Assembly (NCBI GenBank): GCA_029264635.1
Contig: JARIAA010000143.1
Location: 1 to 7,400, forward strand
Reading direction: 5' to 3'
From: Psychrobacter sp.
GTDB lineage: Bacteria; Pseudomonadota; Gammaproteobacteria; Pseudomonadales; Moraxellaceae
DNA length: 7,400 bases
The translations under genes and the position numbers were made by a program. A model generated the notes under the pieces. That model saw nothing but the letters and a program-made list of their open reading frames with translations, was not told the origin of the DNA and did not search any database. Numbering within the stretch: the first letter of the stretch is position 1; each line of letters opens with the position of its first letter. Positions 1 through 5,715 of the stretch are shown piece after piece.

Positions 1-142
1 TATCTGCTAACGACTGTAACCAGCGAATTTCAACGGTAACGCGCGCTTTAATCAGGCCAAACTCAGACAAGTAAGGGCGTAAGCTGTCGGCTTTAGACGC
101 GTAACGACCATCAATGGGAGAGAGTGCGGTAAGTGGAGTCAT
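1..142 (-). CDS. purB: Adenylosuccinate lyase, N-terminal part (cut by window edge)
   Basis: Cytoplasmic enzyme of purine synthesis. By family knowledge it removes fumarate from SAICAR to give AICAR and from adenylosuccinate to give AMP. Only the first 47 codons are in the window. The translation begins MTPLTALSPIDGRYASK and continues through LSEFGLIKARVTVEIRWLQ. This matches the family start, in which LTAxSPxDGRY is followed by a helix ending in VEVRWLQ. The catalytic parts lie beyond the left edge. The ATG at 142-140 was chosen because a GAGG ribosome-binding site (plus-strand CCTC at 150-153) lies 7 bases upstream and because the start matches known PurB proteins. It is read in the same direction as the surface-protein gene, whose stop is 153 bases upstream. 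That gap holds a candidate promoter, so purB may have its own transcript. No disruption is seen in the visible part. Confidence 0.93.
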   Translation of the reverse strand, partial: MTPLTALSPIDGRYASKADSLRPYLSEFGLIKARVTVEIRWLQSLAD

Positions 143-243
143 AGTTATGCCTCGATAGTTAAAAATGTAAAATTAGAAGAAATGGCGAAATTCTGGCTTA
201 TAAAAACAGACATATAAAAAGCGTGGACAAAATAATTGAGCGT

Positions 244-252
244 AATATAGCA
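244..252 (-). promoter_or_regulatory. Candidate extended -10 promoter for purB
   Basis: Read on the minus strand, the sequence is TGCTATATT, an extended -10 element (TGn followed by TATATT, 5 of 6 consensus bases). There is no good -35 box at the right distance. Transcription would start about 95 bases upstream of the purB ATG. The rest of the 153-base gap (143-295) is AT-rich, and I see no clear terminator for the surface gene in it. Prediction by eye only. Confidence 0.3.
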
Positions 253-295
253 GATATAGCTCTTCAAAAACTAAATTAAGCCTATAACATCATTA

Positions 296-2167
296 TTAAG
301 GGGTGTTAGGGGGCCTAAGCTGTGCCGTACCATACTTAGTATTGAAGTAAAAATTACGTTGGCTTCTGGCGTCTAAAGTTAAAGGGATTGTTTTAACCGT
401 ACCATTATCACCGACATTCAAGCCATCATTGAACTCACCTACTGCACGCGGTGGGTTAGCCAGTACTGAGGTGACGGTCGCCCCATTGACATTTTTTTCT
501 TGTAGCACGTCTTGTAAAATAAAGTTGTTGATAGCAAGATTGGCGCGATTGTTATCCGTGATTTTATAGGCAATACATTTTCCAGGCTTGATATTGTCAA
601 TCGATTTTGTACTAAAGCCTGTATTAGGGGTATCAGATAGTCGGCTACTTATTTTAGTATAATCCAGCATGGCAGGACAATCATTGATGTACTGATATTT
701 TGTGAGTACCAAAGCGACATTTTTGGCAATGACTCTACCAACATTATTATTTAAGTAAGTATAGTTGTTTGATGAGATAGTAATGGCTTTTTCGCCAGTA
801 TTGGTACGAATAGGGTAGCTGCTATCGGCGCGTGTTTCGATAATGCACACTGAATTTCTATTACCAATAACACTTGGAACGACAGTAAATTGATACTTGC
901 CAATTTGGCTAGTCTCCGTTGATGTCAAAGTTTGGGACGCGTATTCTATCGTAGGGTTTGCGCAGTCGTTGACCAATCTTATAGTGCTGCCAATCACACC
1001 TTTCTCAGTTGAATTCAACGTCCCATTGAAGTAATCTGCATTATCGTATATACCACCGATGGTGCTTGCATTGGCGTTATTGTCGTCGATACCGCCATTA
1101 TCATTAAATACCGTCCCTGAAAAGGTATATAGCTGCTCGCTCTCTACGCCAAAGCTGATCCATTCGTTAAAAGTTTCACCAACTACATCTGCTGCAATAC
1201 CGCTATTTCCTCTCATAATGCCTTCATAAGTCAAAGTAACAGTCTTTGCATTTCTAACCGCAAGGACATAATTGCTTCTGGAGTTTTCAATTCCATAGCT
1301 CACGTAGCTGCTGTTAGTAGGAAGGATTGTCTCAGTATTTAACGGAGGGTAAGAAGTTTTATTATTGGGAGTGATAGAAGACTCTTTTAAAATATTTTCA
1401 AAAGTAGGGGTTGGAGGCAACGTCCCTCTTTTTTGGGCGCTAAAGCTGACTTCACTGTTAGCATTGGTAGTAGGTATGAATGAGCTGCTACTGCCACTAC
1501 CATTAAGAGTGGGGATACTATAATAATAAAGATTGCCTGAGTCGTTTACGCGTAATTGTGGAGAGGTGATTGAGTTATTTGAGCTAAAACTACTGTCAGG
1601 TAGTTTTTTGCCCATAAAATAGTCACCCATAGCGCCAAAGAAATAGCTAACACTAGGGTTTTCCTTAACCACAGCTTGGGTAGTCACACTAATATTGGGA
1701 TGAACATAGGGTGTATATTTTAAAGTTTGACGGGCCACCTCTGAGTTACCAGTCGTAGTATAGCTGGCTTGGCCGATTTTTACGGTATGTATAGAGTTAT
1801 TGTCATTGGGTGTAATGGTAAAAGTATATTCAAATTTATCTTTATCGTTATTGGTATCGTCGCCGTTTTTGATCTCAATCCCATTATTACCAGCAAGGAA
1901 AGTGACGTTTCCATAGCCTCTGGTCTCGTTACGAGAAATAGTAAAGGTGCCGCTTGCACCAGCAGTGCCATCCGCTTTGTTAGCCACATAAGTACCGTTT
2001 GCAGTCCCATTTAAAGCACTTTGATTGAGGATGGTGAATGTACCCATGTTAGTCGGTATGGCGTTTACATTGAAAGACGCCAAGATGGTTGCAAGTAACA
2101 GCGAGCGTCTTACCCATGATGTAGACACTTTTGAGGCGTAAGAGTCAGGTAGAAAGCGATAAATCAT
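296..2167 (-). CDS. Secreted surface-type protein with SdrD_B-like and DUF11-like domains
   Basis: A 623-residue exported protein of unknown specific function. Residues 1-36 look like a long Sec signal peptide: a basic start, RR at 20-21, a hydrophobic core LLLATILASF, and probable cleavage after NVNA. Residues 37 to about 345 are rich in Asn, Ser, Thr and Gly with beta-strand-like patterns, as in adhesins. Residues about 347-480 begin YTFSGTVFNDNGGID, typical of SdrD_B/Cna-B-like beta-sandwich domains. Residues about 485-612 contain IKPGKCIAYKITDNN and FILQDVLQ, the pattern of DUF11-type repeats (PGxxxxYxI then xDxL). All four cysteines (402, 441, 497, 531) lie in these C-terminal domains and could form disulfides after export. 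No LPXTG motif, C-terminal membrane segment or autotransporter barrel is visible, so how it stays at the surface is unknown. The ATG has AAGG (plus-strand CCTT at 2174-2177) 6 bases upstream. It lies 101 bases after mnmA and could be cotranscribed with it. The reading frame and signal peptide are well supported; the role is not. Confidence 0.85.
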   Translation of the reverse strand: MIYRFLPDSYASKVSTSWVRRSLLLATILASFNVNAIPTNMGTFTILNQSALNGTANGTYVANKADGTAGASGTFTISRNETRGYGNVTFLAGNNGIEIKNGDDTNNDKDKFEYTFTITPNDNNSIHTVKIGQASYTTTGNSEVARQTLKYTPYVHPNISVTTQAVVKENPSVSYFFGAMGDYFMGKKLPDSSFSSNNSITSPQLRVNDSGNLYYYSIPTLNGSGSSSSFIPTTNANSEVSFSAQKRGTLPPTPTFENILKESSITPNNKTSYPPLNTETILPTNSSYVSYGIENSRSNYVLAVRNAKTVTLTYEGIMRGNSGIAADVVGETFNEWISFGVESEQLYTFSGTVFNDNGGIDDNNANASTIGGIYDNADYFNGTLNSTEKGVIGSTIRLVNDCANPTIEYASQTLTSTETSQIGKYQFTVVPSVIGNRNSVCIIETRADSSYPIRTNTGEKAITISSNNYTYLNNNVGRVIAKNVALVLTKYQYINDCPAMLDYTKISSRLSDTPNTGFSTKSIDNIKPGKCIAYKITDNNRANLAINNFILQDVLQEKNVNGATVTSVLANPPRAVGEFNDGLNVGDNGTVKTIPLTLDARSQRNFYFNTKYGTAQLRPPNTP

Positions 2168-2193
2168 GGATTACCTTAATAAGTAACATAACA

Positions 2194-2240
2194 AGATAAC
2201 TGATTATGTGGATTAAAAATCCCAATAAATATAGTTATCT
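2194..2240. repeat. Imperfect long palindrome between mnmA and the surface gene
   Basis: The arms AGATAACT (2194-2201) and AGTTATCT (2233-2240) are perfect 8-base inverted repeats. Inside them, GGATT (2210-2214) and AATCC (2218-2222) form a second perfect 5-bp stem around an AAA loop, and the AT-rich bases between can partly pair. Together this makes a hairpin of about 47 bases. In minus-strand mRNA it lies 28 bases after the mnmA stop and 26 bases before the surface-gene start. The sequence after it is only loosely T-rich, so it may be a weak terminator, an RNA-processing or stability element, or a protein-binding dyad. Confidence 0.5.
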
Positions 2241-2268
2241 AAAGCTATGGAAAAGATGAATAGGGACT

Positions 2269-3495
2269 CTAAAGCCCAGATGGAGCATCGATAGAAGCAA
2301 TCACGCCGCCACCCAAACAAACCTCTTCGATATAAAATACGGCTGACTGACCTGGGGTGACCGCACGCTGCGGCTCATCAAATACGGCACGAACTTCACT
2401 ACCATCGGCGTTTGTCGCAAAAACACAGCAAGCTTGGTCAGGCTGGCGATAGCGCGACTTTGCCATACAGCGCAAACCATCTTGGCTAAAAATATCAGCA
2501 GGGGGCAAACCCTCGACCCAGTCCAGCTTGTAAGCCTGTAGCTCATGACTCATTAGCATCGGATGCGCGTGACCTTGGCCGACGATTAAACGGTTTTTGT
2601 CCAGCTCTTTTGCCAAGACAAACCAAGGCTCCTCTGGACGGTCTTTGACACCACCAATACCGATACCACCGCGCTGACCTAGTGTGTAATACATCAGCCC
2701 ATCATGAGTGCCAATCACTTTATGATCGTCAGTCATAATATCGCCTTTTTGGGCAGGTAAGTACTGCTGCAAAAAGTCTTTAAAGCGGCGCTCACCGATA
2801 AAACAGATGCCTGTAGAATCTTTCTTTTTAGCAGTTTCTAAGTCATGCTCTTCAGCGATTTGCCTGACGATTGGTTTTTCAAGCTCACCGACGGGAAACA
2901 AGGTCTTGGCAATTTTGTCGCCGCCTACGGCATGTAAAAAGTAGCTTTGGTCTTTATTATTATCAAGTCCGCGCAAAAGCTGTGCAACAAGCATACCATC
3001 TGCATTGGTATAATTAACGCTTCTGCGAGTATAGTGACCAGTGGCAATATAATCGGCACCAAGGGTCAAGGCATAATCTAAAAATGCCTTAAATTTAATT
3101 TCTTTATTGCACAAAATATCAGGGTTAGGGGTGCGTCCAGCTTTGTATTCTGCTAAAAAATGCTCAAAGACACGGTCCCAGTATTCCATTGCAAAGTTGG
3201 CAGTATGTAGTTTAATACCAATTTTGTCACATACCGCTTGCGCGTCCGCTAAATCGTCCATAGCGGTACAGTATTCGGTACCATCATCTTCTTCCCAGTT
3301 CTTCATGAATAAACCCTCCACTATAAAGCCTGCCTGCTGAAGCAAGACGGCTGAGACAGAAGAGTCAACCCCACCTGACATACCGACAATCACATGCTTG
3401 GTGCTTGGATTATCGATATCGGCTAAGGTTAGAGCAGGGTAGGCGTTAAAAGAATCTGGAATATTTGGCATGGCTGACATAGAACGGCTCAACAA
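2269..3495 (-). CDS. mnmA: tRNA-specific 2-thiouridylase MnmA
   Basis: Cytoplasmic enzyme that activates U34 of tRNA-Lys, -Glu and -Gln with ATP and replaces its 2-oxygen with sulfur passed from IscS through the Tus relay (family knowledge). With the TTG start the protein has 408 residues, about 40 more than E. coli MnmA, mostly as an N-terminal extension. Visible motifs are the ATP pyrophosphatase P-loop SGGVDSS (40-46), the first catalytic cysteine in NPDILCN (C129), KDQSYFL (182-188), the second catalytic cysteine in STGICFIG (C231), TLGQRGGIGIGG (271-282), and the C-terminal beta-barrel ending in CLGGGVI. The start is ambiguous. TTG at 3495 has AAGG (plus-strand CCTT at 3502-3505) 6 bases upstream, whereas the ATGs at 3480 and 3471 lack a well-spaced site, so 3495 is used here. 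All choices keep the whole enzyme. The stop is TAG. It is divergent from ispF across 231 bases and upstream of the surface gene and purB on the same strand. Confidence 0.96.
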   Translation of the reverse strand: MLSRSMSAMPNIPDSFNAYPALTLADIDNPSTKHVIVGMSGGVDSSVSAVLLQQAGFIVEGLFMKNWEEDDGTEYCTAMDDLADAQAVCDKIGIKLHTANFAMEYWDRVFEHFLAEYKAGRTPNPDILCNKEIKFKAFLDYALTLGADYIATGHYTRRSVNYTNADGMLVAQLLRGLDNNKDQSYFLHAVGGDKIAKTLFPVGELEKPIVRQIAEEHDLETAKKKDSTGICFIGERRFKDFLQQYLPAQKGDIMTDDHKVIGTHDGLMYYTLGQRGGIGIGGVKDRPEEPWFVLAKELDKNRLIVGQGHAHPMLMSHELQAYKLDWVEGLPPADIFSQDGLRCMAKSRYRQPDQACCVFATNADGSEVRAVFDEPQRAVTPGQSAVFYIEEVCLGGGVIASIDAPSGL

Positions 3496-3604
3496 TTGGT
3501 ACCTTATCTAAAAAAGTGACTTGCAAAAGCCCCATCTGTTGCTTAATAGGCTAGCGGGGTGAGTTCATCGCTCAGATTTGGTATTATGATAAAATAAGCG
3601 CTCT

Positions 3605-3613
3605 ATTATAGCA
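3605..3613 (-). promoter_or_regulatory. Candidate extended -10 promoter for mnmA
   Basis: On the minus strand the sequence is TGCTATAAT, a perfect TATAAT with the TGn extension. The bases where a -35 box would fall (CGCTAC) do not match the consensus, which is common for extended -10 promoters. Transcription would start near 3598, about 100 bases before the mnmA start. The 231-base divergent gap (3496-3726) must also hold the ispF promoter, but I could not pick a convincing one on the plus strand. Confidence 0.45.
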
Positions 3614-3726
3614 GTTAATTGAAATGGGTAGCGGCCTATGCGCTTATATTGCTTTGAGATGACTTTAAAAATTCAGATAGCAATTGTAAATTATTTTAAT
3701 TACACCTTATTAACGTTGGAACCAGA

Positions 3727-4227
3727 ATGATAAGAATCGGTCAAGGTATTGATGTCCACGCTTTTCATAATAATGGCAAGCAGCAGCAATATGTCATATT
3801 AGCAGGCGTGCCAATTGAGCACAGCCATAGTCTACTTGCACACTCTGATGGCGATGTGGTGCTGCATGCGCTGGCAGATGCGTTGCTTGGTGCCTTAGCG
3901 CTTGGTGATATTGGTCAGCATTTTCCTGATACTGACGCGGCGCACGCAGGCCTTGATTCGCGAGTATTACTCCGCTACGCTTACAACAAAGTACAAGAAG
4001 CAGGGTATACCTTAGGTAATGCAGATATTACTGTGATGTGTGAGCGTCCAAAACTGGCACCTTACAGCCAAGCCATGCGCGACAATATCGCCCGTGATTT
4101 GCAAACAGCAGTCAGCAATGTCAGTATTAAAGCCACTACCACTGAAAAATTAGGTTTTACGGGGCGACAAGAAGGTATCATGGCCAATGCCGTGGTATTA
4201 TTGGTGCCTAATGTGGTTCATGCCTAA
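3727..4227 (+). CDS. ispF: 2-C-methyl-D-erythritol 2,4-cyclodiphosphate synthase
   Basis: Cytoplasmic trimeric enzyme of the MEP isoprenoid pathway. It cyclises CDP-methylerythritol 2-phosphate to MEcPP with release of CMP. The 166 residues are close to the E. coli length (159) and align along the whole protein. DVH (D9, H11) and H47 in VVLHAL are the expected metal ligands. AHSDGD (38-43) and DIGQHFPDTD (61-70) are the substrate-site loops. KATTTEKLGFTGR (135-147) binds the cytidine part. The ATG has a modest TTGGA ribosome-binding site ending 6 bases upstream. The gene stands apart from ispD, which is its direct neighbour or fusion partner in many bacteria but is not in this window. The downstream gap to grxD is 124 bases with no clear terminator, so read-through into grxD is possible. 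No defects are seen. Confidence 0.97.
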   Translation: MIRIGQGIDVHAFHNNGKQQQYVILAGVPIEHSHSLLAHSDGDVVLHALADALLGALALGDIGQHFPDTDAAHAGLDSRVLLRYAYNKVQEAGYTLGNADITVMCERPKLAPYSQAMRDNIARDLQTAVSNVSIKATTTEKLGFTGRQEGIMANAVVLLVPNVVHA

Positions 4228-4351
4228 CGTGATTAAAGGTTAACCGCAAATAGCTTATAAAGACGATTGATAGTGCTTGTAATGTGGCAACGTTTGCCCC
4301 ATGTAGCAAAAATACGAAATTTAATAAATGATTGAATGAATAGGAGCTTCT

Positions 4352-4702
4352 ATGAGTGAGCAAACCCCAAACACCGCTGCTAACGACGTTGAGCAGCTGA
4401 TCCGTGATCAAATCAAAGACAATAAAGTCATCCTTTATATGAAAGGCACACCGCAGTTCCCGCAGTGCGGTTTTTCAGCGCGCTCAATTGAAGTATTGAC
4501 TCAAATCGGTCGTCCATTTGCTTTTGTAAACATTTTGGAAAACCCAGAGATTCGTGCAACGTTACCAAAAATTGCAAACTGGCCAACGTTTCCACAATTG
4601 TGGATTGATGGTGAGTTGATGGGTGGTTCAGATATCATTTTACAAATGTACCAGTCAGGCGAGCTTAAGCCATTGGTTGAAGCGAATAGCCCTGCCGCGT
4701 AA
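4352..4702 (+). CDS. grxD: Monothiol glutaredoxin Grx4 (CGFS type)
   Basis: A 116-residue cytoplasmic monothiol glutaredoxin. By family knowledge these proteins bind a bridging [2Fe-2S] cluster with glutathione, as homodimers or with BolA partners, and move clusters to target proteins; they reduce disulfides poorly. The signature CGFS lies at 39-42. Other family features are K31 in YMKGTP (glutathione contact), NWPTFPQLW (76-84, with the cis-Pro loop) and GGSDI (91-95). The length matches E. coli GrxD (115). The ATG has a strong AGGAG site at 4342-4346, 5 bases upstream. The gene ends at a strong terminator after a small AT-rich inverted repeat (GTTAAA 4706-4711 with TTTAAC 4719-4724). It is probably a single gene or the end of an ispF-grxD unit. 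Confidence 0.97.
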   Translation: MSEQTPNTAANDVEQLIRDQIKDNKVILYMKGTPQFPQCGFSARSIEVLTQIGRPFAFVNILENPEIRATLPKIANWPTFPQLWIDGELMGGSDIILQMYQSGELKPLVEANSPAA

Positions 4703-4783
4703 TATGTTAAATTCTCTGTTTAACTGCTTTGATGTGTATCTCAATGACTTAACTTATTAAAGTACGGCAAATTAAAGTATGAC

Positions 4784-4833
4784 AAGCCCGAGCTGCCTTT
4801 TCTAATAAATTGGAATGGTCTCTCGGGTTTTTT
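4784..4833 (+). terminator. Intrinsic terminator after grxD
   Basis: The outer stem AAGCCCGAG (4784-4792) pairs with CTCGGGTTT (4822-4830), with one G-U pair. It is followed directly by a T tract (4828-4833). Inside, GCC (4795-4797) can pair with GGT (4817-4819), and TTCTAA (4800-4805) with TTGGAA (4810-4815) around a TAAA loop. The whole element is therefore a long, nearly continuous hairpin rather than a large open loop. It lies 81 bases after the grxD stop and 82 bases before the next gene, which separates the two transcripts. Confidence 0.88.
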
Positions 4834-4883
4834 ATTGATGCAATTCGTTGTTTTTGTAGGTTTTATCCCCATATAGGGTTCAC

Positions 4884-4889
4884 TATAAA
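4884..4889 (+). promoter_or_regulatory. Candidate -10 box for the 179-residue gene
   Basis: TATAAA matches 5 of 6 consensus -10 bases and lies between the grxD terminator and the next start codon. The sequence 17 bases upstream (TTTTAT at 4861-4866) is a poor -35. Transcription would start near 4896, giving a leader of about 20 bases. The upstream terminator makes a promoter somewhere here likely; this exact site is uncertain. Confidence 0.3.
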
Positions 4890-4915
4890 TCCAAAATTAA
4901 TAATAAGAGATTCTT

Positions 4916-5455
4916 ATGAGTAACCAACCGAATGCGCAGCAAAACATCGATCAAGAAGTAACTCAACAAGCTGCTATTGAAAAGCGCCGTGAACATTTAA
5001 AAAACGAATCGACACGCATCACTGAAATTGCGAGCAGCGAGCCCAACTCAGCGCTTAAATGTATTCATCAGCTGAGTGTGGCAGGCGGTGCAACCGAAAG
5101 CACTTATGTCGCTATCGAGCAGCGCGTCGTTGCCGATCAAGATGCTGCTGGTGCTTATCATTTGGCTTTGCTGGCGCAAAATACGCCAGATTTACCCATT
5201 GATGCGCGTCAGCTTATTGAGCTGGTGGTTAATAAGGGGGATAATGCTCAGCGTTTGGCACTACTAAAAAACTTGCCGCTGCCGCCAGTCGATATGATAA
5301 AGGAATATATTTTGGCCAGTAATGACGGTGATGCTATTGGACAGATGAATGCTTATTTGCAGATTAATCCTGAGGGCTATGGTAGCCAGCACATGCTAGC
5401 AAGTGGTCAGACAGATCGTATCGTACCGCTTAGCTCTGGTAATAATTTAAGTTAA
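4916..5455 (+). CDS. Hypothetical protein with tandem helical (LRV/HEAT-like) repeats
   Basis: A 179-residue protein I do not recognise by name. It has no signal peptide or membrane segment, so it is probably cytoplasmic. Residues 1-35 are polar and Gln/Glu/Lys/Arg-rich, likely a helix or coiled coil. From about 45 it can be laid out as repeated units starting near residues 45 (SALKCIHQL), 78 (AGAYHLALLAQN), 111 (AQRLALLKNL) and 141 (IGQMNAYLQIN). Each of the first three has a second helix (TYVAIEQRVV, ARQLIELVV, PVDMIKEYIL) and ends in a short Asp/Asn/Gly-rich turn (DQDA, NKGDN, NDGDA). The 30-33-residue period resembles leucine-rich-variant or HEAT-type scaffolds that bind proteins; this is inference. 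The tail after 155 is Gly/Ser-rich and probably loose. The ATG has AGAG at 4906-4909, 6 bases upstream. It sits alone between the grxD terminator and the mnmG promoter. Its codon use looks like that of its neighbours, which supports a real gene. Confidence 0.82.
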   Translation: MSNQPNAQQNIDQEVTQQAAIEKRREHLKNESTRITEIASSEPNSALKCIHQLSVAGGATESTYVAIEQRVVADQDAAGAYHLALLAQNTPDLPIDARQLIELVVNKGDNAQRLALLKNLPLPPVDMIKEYILASNDGDAIGQMNAYLQINPEGYGSQHMLASGQTDRIVPLSSGNNLS

Positions 5456-5548
5456 GTTATCAACAAATAGTAGCTATCATTTATATGAAGAGTTTTGACG
5501 CTTAATATTAATAGTTTTTGAGGTAACGTTTTTTAGGAGTCAAAAAAT

Positions 5549-5557
5549 TGTTATAAT
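5549..5557 (+). promoter_or_regulatory. Candidate extended -10 promoter for mnmG
   Basis: TGTTATAAT is a perfect TATAAT (5552-5557) with the TGn extension. At 17-base spacing the -35 position (5529-5534) is a run of T and matches poorly. TTTTTGA (5515-5521) and TCAAAAA (5540-5546) form a perfect 7-base inverted repeat around the -35 region, which might be an operator. Transcription would start near 5564, leaving a leader of about 150 bases before mnmG. Confidence 0.5.
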
Positions 5558-5589
5558 TAGCCCTCAGCTATTTAGCGCCTTTTATTTTT

Positions 5590-5633
5590 AACGATTTTCA
5601 ACGATTTATTCTATCCGTTCTTAAAAAACGATT
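5590..5633 (+). repeat. Three AACGATT direct repeats in the mnmG leader
   Basis: AACGATT occurs at 5590-5596, 5600-5606 and 5627-5633. The first two are spaced 10 bases apart, one helical turn, and the third is 27 bases further on. They lie downstream of the candidate mnmG promoter. They could be binding sites or chance in AT-rich DNA. Confidence 0.3.
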
Positions 5634-5649
5634 AACGCTCTTTACTCAT

Positions 5650-5696
5650 GTGACAAGTTATCGATTGCTAACGAGAACTTGTCGCTAACAATAGCG
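5650..5696 (+). promoter_or_regulatory. Two adjacent hairpins in the mnmG leader
   Basis: GACAAGTT (5652-5659) and AACTTGTC (5676-5683) are perfect 8-base inverted repeats around a 16-base loop. The stem can be extended to 10 pairs (5650-5651 with 5684-5685) with one G-U. The next bases form CGCTA (5683-5687), loop ACAA, TAGCG (5692-5696), a perfect 5-bp stem. The two structures share bases 5683-5685, so they either stack side by side with slightly shorter stems or compete. No T tract follows, so this is not a terminator. It ends 10 bases before the mnmG ribosome-binding site and could affect translation. It fits no riboswitch family I recognise. Confidence 0.45.
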
Positions 5697-5715
5697 TCAT
5701 TCAAGCGAGGCATGC

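Noticed and set aside
1769..2014. 81-codon open frame on the plus strand inside the surface-protein gene
   Set aside because: It lies wholly antisense to a long, well-supported coding region, has no good ribosome-binding site, and its translation resembles no known protein.
2101..2110. Twin-arginine (Tat) signal in the surface protein (RR at residues 20-21)
   Set aside because: The surrounding residues (WVRRSLLL) lack the S/T-RR-x-F-L-K pattern, and the hydrophobic core looks like an ordinary Sec signal.
3530..3559. CCCC and GGGG inverted repeat in the mnmA leader as an attenuator
   Set aside because: The stem is only four pairs with a 22-base loop, and only a short T-run follows, so it is too weak to call.
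4286..4298. Small palindrome GGCAA-CGT-TTGCC between ispF and grxD as a terminator
   Set aside because: It has a five-pair stem with no T tract after it, and is likely chance.
4208..4411. 67-codon minus-strand frame across the ispF-grxD gap
   Set aside because: It overlaps the ends of both genes antisense and shows no protein-like composition or ribosome-binding site.
5458..5466. DnaA-box-like TTATCAACA near mnmG, considered because gidA lies beside oriC in some bacteria
   Set aside because: It is a single site with a mismatch; there is no cluster of boxes, no AT-rich unwinding region with repeats, and no dnaA or rpmH nearby.
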